NCBI GenBank assembly: GCA_021737405.1
Contig: JAIPEG010000011.1
Coordinates: 23,457 to 87,456 of the forward strand
Reading direction: 5' to 3'
DNA length: 64,000 nt
Source: Bacteriovoracaceae bacterium
GTDB lineage: Bacteria > Bdellovibrionota > Bacteriovoracia > Bacteriovoracales > Bacteriovoracaceae
Below, piece by piece: positions 26,651 through 35,042 of this stretch. A program made the translations under genes and the position numbers. The notes under the pieces are model-generated. The model had not been told where the DNA came from. It searched no databases and worked only from the letters and a program-made list of their open reading frames with translations. Position 1 is the stretch's first letter; the number at the start of each line of letters is the position of its first letter.

Positions 26651-27501
26651 AAGCTCTTAAAATATCTTCTCTTAAAACTTGGAGATAGATTTTCCATATC
26701 TAAAATTGTTAAGAAATCAATACAATTAAATTCTCTATCGAGTGCAGGCTCACCATAAACTTTGGCTCCTGCAGTAAAGTAACTTCTAAGCAGTGGTGGA
26801 ATAAGGGACTTAAGAAGCTCATCATCCATTTCTGTTGGAACGACTTTATAGATATCCATATTAAATTTTTCTGAAGGATTAACAAAGTAGCGATTATCAA
26901 AGTGTCCTTCTTTTTTAAAGAAATTTAATACAGCTTTTGCATCATTTGGGTTCGTAATTTTAAGACTACTACACCCAAAAAGATAACGTGATCCCGCTAA
27001 ATTTATATATCTTCCAATACCATGCCAAAGAAGGTCAATAACAGCACCATTTCGATGATTTCGATCAATACAAGCACGACCTAATTCAAGTTTATGTCCT
27101 GGAGAACTTAAAAACTCTTCTAATTCAAACTCGCTTTGAGAATAAAAATCATCACTATAAAGACTGGAAATAACCCTATAAGTTCCAACGATTTTATTTT
27201 CTTCTTTGGAACGAATTATAATATGATCACAGATACTATCAAATTCATCGAGATCAAATCCGTCAGGATCTACTTTACTTGCCCCTGCCTCTTCTAAGAA
27301 AATTTTATGCCTTAATTCGAAAACCTCCAAAAGGTCATTTGTTGTTGAGGCGGTTTCTAAGAGATATCTACTCGTTTCAATACGAAAATCAAAGGTTGGT
27401 GTATAAGCAAGAAATCGAGGAGAAAAACGGATATCCCAACCTCTTGGCAATTTAAAAATATTTCTAAAGGGGTTCGAAAAAAGTTCCAGTCTAACGATCA
27501 T
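26647..27501 (-). CDS. olsB: GNAT-type N-acyltransferase, probably ornithine N-acyltransferase OlsB
   Basis: A 284-residue protein of the OlsB-like acyl-ACP:amino acid acyltransferase type. Typical segments are LLEVFELRHKIFLEEAG, KIVGTYRVI, the catalytic-core LELGRACIDRNHRNG and YLFGCSSL. OlsB joins a 3-hydroxyacyl group to the alpha-amino group of ornithine, giving lyso-ornithine lipid. The immediate downstream PlsC-like gene fits the second step. Other N-acyl amino acid synthases share this fold, so the amino acid is inferred. Start ATG 27501 follows AAAAGGAG; a TTG at 27519 lies before that ribosome site. Confidence 0.78.
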   Translation of the reverse strand: MIVRLELFSNPFRNIFKLPRGWDIRFSPRFLAYTPTFDFRIETSRYLLETASTTNDLLEVFELRHKIFLEEAGASKVDPDGFDLDEFDSICDHIIIRSKEENKIVGTYRVISSLYSDDFYSQSEFELEEFLSSPGHKLELGRACIDRNHRNGAVIDLLWHGIGRYINLAGSRYLFGCSSLKITNPNDAKAVLNFFKKEGHFDNRYFVNPSEKFNMDIYKVVPTEMDDELLKSLIPPLLRSYFTAGAKVYGEPALDREFNCIDFLTILDMENLSPSFKRRYFKSL

Positions 27502-27760
27502 ATTTGTGCTCCTTTTCAAGTCGTTTCAATGACCCATATAAGCGTGAATATTAAATCTCTCTGAATAAATTCTAACGGGAGAATCTGACCATGACAGTAA
27601 TTTATAGAATAGGATTCTATTAAGATTTGATTAGGTCAGAGGAAAATCAAATGCCTTTTAAATTGATATTTCTCTTAGGAATAAGAAAGTATGATATTGT
27701 GATCAGGCTACAATAAAGCGTTAATTTAATTAAAAATTTAACCTGGTCTAACTTTATCCC
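27502..27760. other. Divergent intergenic region
   Basis: These 259 bases separate the olsB-olsA pair from the EEP operon and should contain both promoters. On the plus strand TAACTT (27749-27754) stands six bases before ATG 27761, matching the leaderless pattern seen elsewhere, but its -35 (TTAATT) is weak. No small gene is visible. Confidence 0.4.
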
Positions 27761-28513
27761 ATGAGTCTAAAAATTATTAGTTATAATATCCACAAGGGTT
27801 TTGCCCCTGGAAATCGAAAGCACAGCCTAGAGACAATCAAAGAGTTTCTAATAGATGTTGATGCTGACATTGTTTTCCTACAAGAAATTGTAGGTGAGCA
27901 TCTTGGCAAGAAATTCGTTATTCCAAATTTTGAAAGTAATAATCAAGTAGATTTTCTCGCCCAAGGCCAATACCCCTATGCTATCTATGGAGCAAATAAG
28001 GAACATAAGTTAGGAAATCATGGAAACGCTATCCTTAGTAAGCATCCACTCAATAAAATTAAAAACCATGATATTAGTCAACATCGTCTTGAGTCGAGAG
28101 GACTTCTTCATGTAACTTGTGAAATAAAGGGAAGTGAAATTCATTTATTTAATACTCATCTCAACCTACTTGAGACCCATCGACAAAAACAGGTGAAATG
28201 GATTCATAAGCATATAAAAAAAGAACTATTAGAGCATCACCCTATTATCTTGGCCGGAGACTTTAATGATTGGCGAAGAAAAATAGTCAACTTTATTCAT
28301 CAAGAAAGTAGTCTGCAAGAAGCATTTGGAAAACTTCATGATCAATATCCGAACTCCTTTCCTAGCTTTCTTCCACGCCTCTCATTGGATAGAATATTCT
28401 ATCAGAATTTGTTGTTAAAAGACGCCATTCAATTTAGCGGCAAGAGGTTTAATAATATGAGCGATCATCTTCCTCTAATGGCTTGTTTTACTATTTCAGG
28501 AACACGAATTTGA
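27761..28513 (+). CDS. Endonuclease/exonuclease/phosphatase family protein
   Basis: A 250-residue metal-dependent EEP-family hydrolase. The fold markers are in order: SYNIHKG (N9), DIVFLQE (metal-binding Glu, about residue 42), HLFNTHLNL, the catalytic GDFNDW, and SDHLPL at the C-terminus. It resembles YbhP-type proteins. Family members act on DNA, phospholipids or phosphoinositides, so the substrate is open. No signal peptide is seen. The stop overlaps the start of the M14-like gene (TTGA), the first of two couplings in a three-gene operon. There is no Shine-Dalgarno. Confidence 0.85.
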   Translation: MSLKIISYNIHKGFAPGNRKHSLETIKEFLIDVDADIVFLQEIVGEHLGKKFVIPNFESNNQVDFLAQGQYPYAIYGANKEHKLGNHGNAILSKHPLNKIKNHDISQHRLESRGLLHVTCEIKGSEIHLFNTHLNLLETHRQKQVKWIHKHIKKELLEHHPIILAGDFNDWRRKIVNFIHQESSLQEAFGKLHDQYPNSFPSFLPRLSLDRIFYQNLLLKDAIQFSGKRFNNMSDHLPLMACFTISGTRI

Positions 28514-29472
28514 AAGATTTCCACGAGCTAAAGCTAATTAGAGAACTTACTCAAGTTAAAGATGATCTCATTCAATCCCACGAGATTGAACGAGTAAATA
28601 TTAATGGAAACTCATTTCCAATTATCGCTTTCACGATAGGTAGCCATGACGTTGAAAAGCCGACCTTAGGATTATTCGCAGGCGTGCATGGACTTGAAAG
28701 AGTTGGCACTCATGTAGTCCTAACATATCTAACATCATTATTTAAACAACTCAGTTGGGATCAGGATTTACGCCGAACCCTCAAAGATTGCAGAATTGTG
28801 TCCATTCCTCTTATAAACCCAGCTGGCATGGCCTATCACCAACGATCTAATCCAAATGGTGTCGATCTTATGAGAAATGCACCTATCGATTGTGAAGATG
28901 GCGCACAAACCTTTCTTGTCAGCGGTCACCGTATTTCATCTAAACTTCCATGGTATCGTGGAGAAGAAGGCCAGCCTATGGAGCTAGAATCTCAGGCCTT
29001 AGTCAACTTTTGTAAAGATCAACTATTTGATTCTGCTGCGGCCATAACTGTAGATTTTCACTCAGGGTTTGGAATGAAAGATCGACTTTGGTTTCCCTAT
29101 GCAAAAACTTCTCAGCCTTTTCCAAGAATTAAACAGGTTCAAAATTTAAAAAACATTTTGGATGAAACACTCCCGCATCATATATATAAGATTGAACCTC
29201 AATATGACAGCTACACAATAAGTGGAGATCTTTGGGACTATATCTTTGATCTTCACATGAAACATAATATTAAAACTAAAAAGATGATCCTTCCCTGGAC
29301 TTTAGAAATGGGATCTTGGATTTGGGTAAAAAAGAATCCATTCCAGGTGTTTAGCTCTGGTGGTTTTTTTAATCCTATAAAATCTCATCGTTATGATCGA
29401 ACGATGAGGCGACATATTCTTCTTATCGATTTTCTTTTTCGAGCAACGAGGAACTATCAAGCATGGATATAA
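28510..29472 (+). CDS. M14 family zinc carboxypeptidase-like / aspartoacylase-like protein
   Basis: A 320-residue protein of the M14 metallopeptidase fold. HGLE (H60, E63) supplies the first zinc ligands and DFHSGFG the third, and PWTLEMGSW holds the likely catalytic Glu. NPAGMAYHQRSNPNGVDLMRN is the usual Arg/Asn substrate-binding segment, written here only for location near residues 110-130. DUF2817-type M14 proteins look similar. Substrate and location are unknown; no signal peptide is seen. The start TTG 28510 shares three bases with the upstream stop and follows CAGGA. The next gene overlaps by ten bases. Confidence 0.8.
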   Translation: MKDFHELKLIRELTQVKDDLIQSHEIERVNINGNSFPIIAFTIGSHDVEKPTLGLFAGVHGLERVGTHVVLTYLTSLFKQLSWDQDLRRTLKDCRIVSIPLINPAGMAYHQRSNPNGVDLMRNAPIDCEDGAQTFLVSGHRISSKLPWYRGEEGQPMELESQALVNFCKDQLFDSAAAITVDFHSGFGMKDRLWFPYAKTSQPFPRIKQVQNLKNILDETLPHHIYKIEPQYDSYTISGDLWDYIFDLHMKHNIKTKKMILPWTLEMGSWIWVKKNPFQVFSSGGFFNPIKSHRYDRTMRRHILLIDFLFRATRNYQAWI

Positions 29473-30212
29473 CAAATTGGCTTTTAATTAGAGGTCTTGC
29501 GAGAGAAGCTCGTCATTGGGGAGAATTTCCCAATATGCTTCAAGAAGAGGCTCCTAAAACGATTGTTCACTTTTTAGAGCTTCCAGGTGTTGGGAAGAAG
29601 GTAAATAGTCGATCTCATACTAGGATTGAAGATTATACAGATGAGCTTCGGGAAGAATGGCTCTATCTCAAAGATAAATTTCCTGGAAAGTGGAATATTT
29701 TGGCCATTTCAATGGGGGGTATGATTGGCATGGATTGGTGTCACCGTTATCCTGAAGATATAGGGACTCTGGTCTTAATAAATTCGTCTGCGGGAAATTT
29801 ATCACTCCCCCATCACCGATTTAGTAGTAAGGCGATGAATATGGTACTAAAGCTCTTTTTTAAAGAAAATTTTGAAGAAAGAGAAACCGCAATCTTAAAA
29901 ATAACTACAGCTATCCTTAACCCCGACAAGGATTTAGTTAAGAAGTATGCAAGCTACTCTTCAGAGAATCCGATAAAAAGAATATCATTCTTAAAACAAA
30001 TGTTTGCAGCCTCAAGGTTTAAAATCCCAAAGGAACTAAAATGCCAATTACTAATCTTAGCATCAATTAGGGATCAACTTGCTAACTATAAGTGTTCTGT
30101 TGCTATTTCTAAACATTTTGAAAGAAAGGTGATACTCCATCAAACGGCTGGTCACGACCTTCCCCTTGATGATCCAAAATGGATAATAGAGCAAATTAAA
30201 TATTTAAAATGA
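29463..30212 (+). CDS. Alpha/beta hydrolase
   Basis: A 249-residue alpha/beta hydrolase. NILAISMGGMIGMDW gives the nucleophile elbow, AISMGG rather than the usual GxSxG, with Ser83. ILASIRDQLAN supplies a likely acid and TAGHDLPLDD the histidine. Family members include esterases, lipases and C-C hydrolases. The gene is the last of the EEP-M14-hydrolase operon, overlapping the previous gene by ten bases. Three hydrolases in one transcript suggest stepwise breakdown of one compound, but the compound cannot be named. Confidence 0.82.
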   Translation: MDITNWLLIRGLAREARHWGEFPNMLQEEAPKTIVHFLELPGVGKKVNSRSHTRIEDYTDELREEWLYLKDKFPGKWNILAISMGGMIGMDWCHRYPEDIGTLVLINSSAGNLSLPHHRFSSKAMNMVLKLFFKENFEERETAILKITTAILNPDKDLVKKYASYSSENPIKRISFLKQMFAASRFKIPKELKCQLLILASIRDQLANYKCSVAISKHFERKVILHQTAGHDLPLDDPKWIIEQIKYLK

Positions 30213-30265
30213 AAATAATTACTTATTTTAAATGAGCTCTTTATATGAAATTTTTGGTGATTTTT

Positions 30266-31261
30266 TTAAGATGCCTTTTTTCCAAAAGGAGATTTCTGTC
30301 CAAAGCGAGAATCGCTATATTTCTTTTGTGCCTCTTTAAACTCTTTTTCTTTTATCTCAATTTCACGTTGAAGATTTCCAATCATTAGCTGATAGTTTTT
30401 TTCATTAAAGACCTTTAAGGATTCATTTAATTGATTAATCTCATTATTTAAGAGATCTCTACCTTTAATGATTTCAACATCATTAAGAAGCTCTTTTACC
30501 ATGGCCTTATTTCGAATTTTCTCATTTTCTAAATCTTCGACCTCTTGATTGAGGTCTTCAATTTGGTTTCTTAAGATATCAATCTTTTCCTCAACATTGT
30601 TCTTATCAATATCTAATCGATCAGTGACTTCCTCAATCGATTGGATAATCGAATTAACTTCATCTTGACTATTATAACTTTTAGCCTCTAAGTATGAAGA
30701 GAACTCAACCATTTCCTTTTCTTTATTTAGAATTTTAGAATGAATTTTTTCTCCATTTCCTAATTTATCATTTAGCTGATGGAGTTTCGCCTTAAGCTGC
30801 TCTATTTCTTCTTTATGAAAGCGAAGATGCTTTAGAGAGGACTTCTTCTGTTTATTTGTATCTAGTATCGGCTCATCATAATTATGAACAATACCCTGAT
30901 TCGTTTTATCTCCAATCTTAAAAGTTCCCGTCATTGTAGGAAGATCTAAAAAAGCCTGACATGGTTCGTTAGCGTTGTAGTAGTAGCGTTTATCTCCAAA
31001 CTGAACCACATCACTTGTACCGAGTTTAATAGGTTTTTCTGGAATGAGTTCACTACCGTTTACATAGGTAGAATTGAAGGAGTTTAAATCTTCGACGTAT
31101 AGGCCATCTTCTTTTATGATTAGTCGGGCGTGTTTTGAAGAAACAGATTGATCCTTAATAGGAAGCCCATTTGAATCTGAGCGACCAACAGTAATCGTTT
31201 TTCTGATATCTATTACCTCTTCAGTCTCTGGATCATAAAGAAAATGATTATTTTCACTCAT
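30266..31261 (-). CDS. FHA-domain protein with long C-terminal coiled coil
   Basis: A 331-residue soluble protein. Residues about 20-98 form an FHA domain that binds phosphothreonine peptides: TVGRSDSN, SVSSKHARL, DLNSFNSTYVNG. From about residue 140 to 320 the sequence is a charged coiled coil (heptad-like E/K/L/I). No enzyme domain is present, so it is probably an adaptor or scaffold. It lies 93 bases beyond the TPR-barrel gene start-to-stop gap on the same strand side and is the last of a three-gene minus-strand group with FecR. It has its own FliA-type promoter at 31285-31311; GGGGA before the ATG is the ribosome site. Confidence 0.88.
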   Translation of the reverse strand: MSENNHFLYDPETEEVIDIRKTITVGRSDSNGLPIKDQSVSSKHARLIIKEDGLYVEDLNSFNSTYVNGSELIPEKPIKLGTSDVVQFGDKRYYYNANEPCQAFLDLPTMTGTFKIGDKTNQGIVHNYDEPILDTNKQKKSSLKHLRFHKEEIEQLKAKLHQLNDKLGNGEKIHSKILNKEKEMVEFSSYLEAKSYNSQDEVNSIIQSIEEVTDRLDIDKNNVEEKIDILRNQIEDLNQEVEDLENEKIRNKAMVKELLNDVEIIKGRDLLNNEINQLNESLKVFNEKNYQLMIGNLQREIEIKEKEFKEAQKKYSDSRFGQKSPFGKKAS

Positions 31262-31284
31262 TGATTTTCCCCATTCTTTTTAAC

Positions 31285-31311
31285 TTATCGGTAATTTATG
31301 AAGAAGATTTA
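31285..31311 (-). promoter_or_regulatory. FliA (sigma-28) promoter of the FHA gene
   Basis: On the minus strand TAAA (31311-31308), exactly 15 bases, then ACCGATAA (31292-31285). The E. coli consensus is TAAAGTTT-N11-GCCGATAA. The start of transcription would fall near 31278, 17 bases before ATG 31261. Confidence 0.7.
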
Positions 31312-31353
31312 GACAAAACCGTAACTCAAAAGCTCGATAACCTATCGGAATCA

Positions 31354-32952
31354 CTACCAAGTATAGCGTAGTTCAAGTCCTGTTACGCTCTTGATATAGG
31401 AGAAATTTTCAACATCAGAGGAATCATTTTGAGTTCTATTGTAGGTGACTCCTAAGCGCCACTTTTTATTAAACCTTTTTTGTATTTTTAGACCATAAGT
31501 CGTATTTTTTTCAACCCCTCTTTGTGATTTTTGAAGCTTTGTATCCAACATCGTCAAAGAGGCAGATAAATTAAAATCAATACCCCAAAAGAGACGAGGA
31601 ATTAAATAATCCGCTCGAAAGAGAAACGAATCTGTCGCATTCACTTCACTTTCTGGTCGATAAAAATCCGATATAAATAATCCAACAATTATATGACCAT
31701 TTTCTCGAATAAAGAGTTGATCAAGGTAAAGGGTGGTTGTAGAACCAGACAAAGCATTATTAAAACTCGATAAGGTTCTCTGTCGAACTTTAAAAGTTGT
31801 ATCTCCATTATCAAAAAACTTTTTCCTAAGCCCTAATGAATAAGTTGTCGAGCGGCCAAAGAAAGTTCGCTTTTTCTCTTGATTTTTATCTCTTGCAGTA
31901 TAGTTGTATTCAATTTCATATAAGAGCTCGGCCCTCTTCTTGTTCCAGCTGAAATTATATGATCCCCGCAACGCAGGTGAAATACCATACGAATCATTTT
32001 GATAAATATCAGGGTTAGTATCATTAAGATAACTAGAATAACTCAAACGCATCTCTGGAGTTAAAACAAAGTACTTCCCGCCAACGAATCTTTTGGAGTA
32101 GAACAACTCACTATTCATTATCGCTGAGCTAGCATCTGTATTGGTGTTTGTTAAGCCTGGCGCATCCGACTCTAGAGTCACATTATCGTCTTGTTGATAC
32201 TGTTGAGTAAAGATAAGTGTTGTCGCTTGGCGAGAGAGCATTCTACCATTATCTAGCAATAAAGGATGCATATTATGTTTGAGTAGAATTTCATCATACC
32301 TACTTTCAATTTCAGAAGCCGTATCACTTTTAGGATCAATCGCTAGGCCCTTATCAAGTAAAGGCACCACATATTTTGCTATATAATTATGAGCATAAAA
32401 CTTATTTTTAATTTGATTATAAATAACTTCTGCTAGCCTCAAATAAGCGATTTGTCTCATCCCCTTGTCTGACTTTTTATCTTTAATCAGTTGGATGTAA
32501 TTACTTTTAACGGCACTATGATCTTCAAGGAGTTCACTGATATGAGCGATATAATATAGAGAGAAATCTGTTTTATAACCCTTCTGAAATGAAATACGAA
32601 AAGCTCTTTTTGCTTTTTCAAGTTCATTCACGGCAAAAAGGGACTGACCATATTCAAAGAATAGGTCCTCACTTGTCTTACCAAGCTTAATGGCCATCTT
32701 AAAGTGGGCAATCGCCAAATCATGCTTTTGCATATTTTTATAGGTTAAAGCCATTAGATAGTTACGAGTTGGATTAAACTCAGTCGAAGCCCTTACCAGC
32801 TCAAGCTCCTGAAGAGCTGCTTGATAATCACCTGTTTTAAATTTTAAATAGAAGGATTCAAGTCCAGTATTTTGGGCAAAAGACGAGAAAATTAAAAAAT
32901 AAGAAAATACAAACAGAGCGTTTTTTAATCGCAGCAAATTAAAACCATCCAT
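31354..32952 (-). CDS. TPR protein with C-terminal outer-membrane beta-barrel
   Basis: A 532-residue envelope protein. A signal peptide (about residues 10-27) is followed by tetratricopeptide-like repeats to about residue 210 (GDYQAALQEL, HDLAIAHFKMAIKLGK, NELEKAKRAFRISFQKGYK). The C-terminal 300 residues have alternating hydrophobic strands with aromatic girdles and end in ELRYTW, an aromatic C-terminal residue as BAM substrates have. This resembles surface lipoprotein assembly modifier (DUF560-like) architecture, but the family is not certain. ATG 32952 is chosen over TTG 32973. It lies between the FecR gene (44 bases upstream) and the FHA gene. Confidence 0.78.
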   Translation of the reverse strand: MDGFNLLRLKNALFVFSYFLIFSSFAQNTGLESFYLKFKTGDYQAALQELELVRASTEFNPTRNYLMALTYKNMQKHDLAIAHFKMAIKLGKTSEDLFFEYGQSLFAVNELEKAKRAFRISFQKGYKTDFSLYYIAHISELLEDHSAVKSNYIQLIKDKKSDKGMRQIAYLRLAEVIYNQIKNKFYAHNYIAKYVVPLLDKGLAIDPKSDTASEIESRYDEILLKHNMHPLLLDNGRMLSRQATTLIFTQQYQQDDNVTLESDAPGLTNTNTDASSAIMNSELFYSKRFVGGKYFVLTPEMRLSYSSYLNDTNPDIYQNDSYGISPALRGSYNFSWNKKRAELLYEIEYNYTARDKNQEKKRTFFGRSTTYSLGLRKKFFDNGDTTFKVRQRTLSSFNNALSGSTTTLYLDQLFIRENGHIIVGLFISDFYRPESEVNATDSFLFRADYLIPRLFWGIDFNLSASLTMLDTKLQKSQRGVEKNTTYGLKIQKRFNKKWRLGVTYNRTQNDSSDVENFSYIKSVTGLELRYTW

Positions 32953-32996
32953 AGTTCTTTGGTAATATCTCAATAGATTGTAACAGAAGACTAAGC

Positions 32997-34373
32997 CTAG
33001 CGGCTAATGCGAAATTCTACCTGTGAGCGTCCACTCGTTGCATTTTTTATATCTGGGTTATTGAAGTCTTGGGTCGATTCCAGCTGAAAATCCTGAGCAA
33101 GGGCATCAGTTTCATTATTGGTGCCAACCTCACTACCAATTAAATTATTTTCTCCCTCTAATGATCCACTTTTTAGTACATTCACTACCCCATCTAACTT
33201 TGTGGGTGTCGTCCCATCGCCAACGCTTGCAAGACTACGACCCTCCACAGGCACAATGTCTCCAGAGTCCACTAACTTAAAGCCCTCTGGTGGAACGTAA
33301 GCTCCGGTCTCACTATCAACAGAGCCAACATCTGGTGCTGGAATATAAACTCCTGCATTCGGGTCAAAAGAACTTCCCTCAGAAGGAGGGACATAGAGAC
33401 CCGTTTTCTCATCGACAAAGCCACCTGCAGGAGGAGCAAAGGCGCCCGTCGCCCTATCAATAAAGCCTTCGGGAGGAGGCCCCGCGCTTCGAGTCGTTTC
33501 AATTCTTGTTTGAGTATTCTCTACAACTTTTACGGTGGCCTTTGCACCTACACCATCAGTCAGTGCTTTTTCAAGCGTACCGCTATTGACCTCGGCAACT
33601 TTCTTGGGATCAAGACCTTTTGGTACAATAGAGCGCACGACTTTTGTTTTAGTTTCAACACTGGCAGGTTTTCTTTTCTCCTCTCCAGAATCAGAAACGG
33701 AGGGGTCTAAATTCTTTAAGGACTCAAGCTGAGAAGGTGAAATTTTAACAGGTTCTGAGACTCTATTCTGATTGGGTAAGGAGCCTGAGTACTGTCCTTG
33801 ACGGACAAGAACAGCTTCTTTGCGATTTAGATTGGCTTCTAACATTCTTTGATTTATCTGACTCTCTTTTAAGGCAGAGTCAATCTTTGTCATGGCCACC
33901 GTACCTTCAAACGTGACAAGTGAGGTAACGGAGTTTCGAGGATTATAAATGACCTGAAAATCAGTCCCCCTCACTCCCATGGCCGCTGTTTTTGTTTTTA
34001 TAAATAATTTAGATCCACTTTCATCAATATCCATATAGTTTTTAGTGACTTTGGAGCGAACCTTACCTTTGATAAGATTAATAATTCCCGCTTTGTTCTT
34101 AGGGAATTCCATAATGTTCACTTCTGAATTTGCACCAAGATTCATTTGAGACTTATCGATAAAAAGTAATTTTACAAAACTGCGATCTCCCGCCCGTAAT
34201 AGACTTCCCTCTTTAACCCAATCACCTTTTTTCAGTCTAATTGGATTTAACCCAAGACGTAATTCTTCGACTTGCCCCTTAAGGATAATAACTTTTGCCA
34301 CATTAGGTGAATCCGCGGAGTAGACCGAAGAAATGAAAAGAACAGCGAATAGAAGATTAAACATTTGAGTCAT
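32997..34373 (-). CDS. Exported FecR-domain protein with C-terminal short repeats
   Basis: A 458-residue exported protein: signal peptide 1-19, then a FecR domain (VAKVIILKGQVEEL to about residue 165) with the typical TKTAAMGVRGTDF at 128-139. The classic FecR relays a signal across the periplasm, but stand-alone FecR domains often occur in surface proteins that may bind peptidoglycan or sugar. Residues 303-372 hold about five imperfect 16-18-residue repeats of the form F-x-D-x-x-T-G-x-Y-x-P-P. It is the first gene of the FecR, TPR-barrel, FHA group and has a near-perfect FliA promoter. GAGGA before ATG 34373 is the ribosome site. Confidence 0.82.
   Translation of the reverse strand: MTQMFNLLFAVLFISSVYSADSPNVAKVIILKGQVEELRLGLNPIRLKKGDWVKEGSLLRAGDRSFVKLLFIDKSQMNLGANSEVNIMEFPKNKAGIINLIKGKVRSKVTKNYMDIDESGSKLFIKTKTAAMGVRGTDFQVIYNPRNSVTSLVTFEGTVAMTKIDSALKESQINQRMLEANLNRKEAVLVRQGQYSGSLPNQNRVSEPVKISPSQLESLKNLDPSVSDSGEEKRKPASVETKTKVVRSIVPKGLDPKKVAEVNSGTLEKALTDGVGAKATVKVVENTQTRIETTRSAGPPPEGFIDRATGAFAPPAGGFVDEKTGLYVPPSEGSSFDPNAGVYIPAPDVGSVDSETGAYVPPEGFKLVDSGDIVPVEGRSLASVGDGTTPTKLDGVVNVLKSGSLEGENNLIGSEVGTNNETDALAQDFQLESTQDFNNPDIKNATSGRSQVEFRISR
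33258..33467 (-). repeat. Five imperfect 16-18-residue repeats in the FecR protein
   Basis: The repeats read GFIDRATGAFAPP, GFVDEKTGLYVPP, SFDPNAGVYIPAP, GSVDSETGAYVPP and a degenerate KLVDSGDIVPV. The DNA is diverged between units, so the repeat is old and kept at the protein level. Confidence 0.75.
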
Positions 34374-34398
34374 TAAGTCCTCGTGATTTCATTTAGAC

Positions 34399-34425
34399 TT
34401 ATCGGTATAACCTTTTGAAATTTTA
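34399..34425 (-). promoter_or_regulatory. FliA (sigma-28) promoter of the FecR gene
   Basis: On the minus strand TAAA (34425-34422), exactly 15 bases, then ACCGATAA (34406-34399). The -35 extends as TAAAATTT. Transcription would start near 34392 and could cover FecR and TPR-barrel genes. Confidence 0.75.
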
Positions 34426-34516
34426 AGGCGAGGACAAACTTACCCCAAATGATTCTAACTTACGGATACTTAGAACCATTCGGGTTCTTCTAACTGACCA
34501 GAACTTAAGGCATTAG

Positions 34517-34918
34517 CTAAAAGGCGCGGTAATGCCTGCGGGTATGATTCTCTGGCAACAGGAAATAAAGAAGGATGTAGGCCAGAAAAGTAACACCAAA
34601 GGAGAAGAAAAAACTCGCAGTAAAAAGAATTCGAACAACTGCTAGTTCATGGCCATAGCTTTGCCCTATTCGATGGCAAACACCTAGAACTTTAGCCTTC
34701 TCATATTCTTGAATCTTATCTTCTCGCGGCAATAATACCCATAAGAATAAATAGAGAAAAATTCCAGATCCAAAGAGTAGGATTGAAATGAGCCAAACGA
34801 GTCTTACGAGAGTGACATCTACTCCTAAGCCCCTTGCCAATCCTGACAAAACACCACCGATAACGCCCTCACTTAAAGAGCGGCTCCATCTATTTAGATT
34901 TCTTAGTTCATAATGCAT
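34517..34918 (-). CDS. Tandem PspC-domain membrane protein
   Basis: A 133-residue membrane protein with two PspC-like units. Unit 1 (about 17-65) has GVIGGVLSGLARGLGVD and a helix ending LWVLLP; unit 2 (about 77-125) repeats the plan with KVLGVCHRIGQSYGHEL and a helix ending YFLLPE. PspC senses envelope stress and binds the phage-shock regulator PspA in enterobacteria. Two fused units in one short protein, with no pspA or pspB nearby, point to a different use. CGGAG upstream of ATG 34918 is the ribosome site. It is divergent from the RHH-response regulator pair. Confidence 0.82.
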   Translation of the reverse strand: MHYELRNLNRWSRSLSEGVIGGVLSGLARGLGVDVTLVRLVWLISILLFGSGIFLYLFLWVLLPREDKIQEYEKAKVLGVCHRIGQSYGHELAVVRILFTASFFFSFGVTFLAYILLYFLLPENHTRRHYRAF

Positions 34919-35042
34919 ATAAAATCTCCGATTTGCATATGTTTATTAATGTTATATACTACAACATAATCATGAGTAAATAAAGGCGTAGACGTCATAC
35001 AGATACTGGCCTAAATTATTAAAATATCGAGGATTTTAAATT

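Noticed and set aside
31331..31345. CGATA-ACC-TATCG inverted repeat between the FHA and TPR-barrel genes
   Set aside because: Only five-base arms, no T-run, and no evidence that it is an operator.
32997..34373. FecR gene as part of an iron-citrate type signalling system
   Set aside because: No ECF sigma factor or TonB-dependent receptor is adjacent, and no FecR-type transmembrane helix arrangement is visible.
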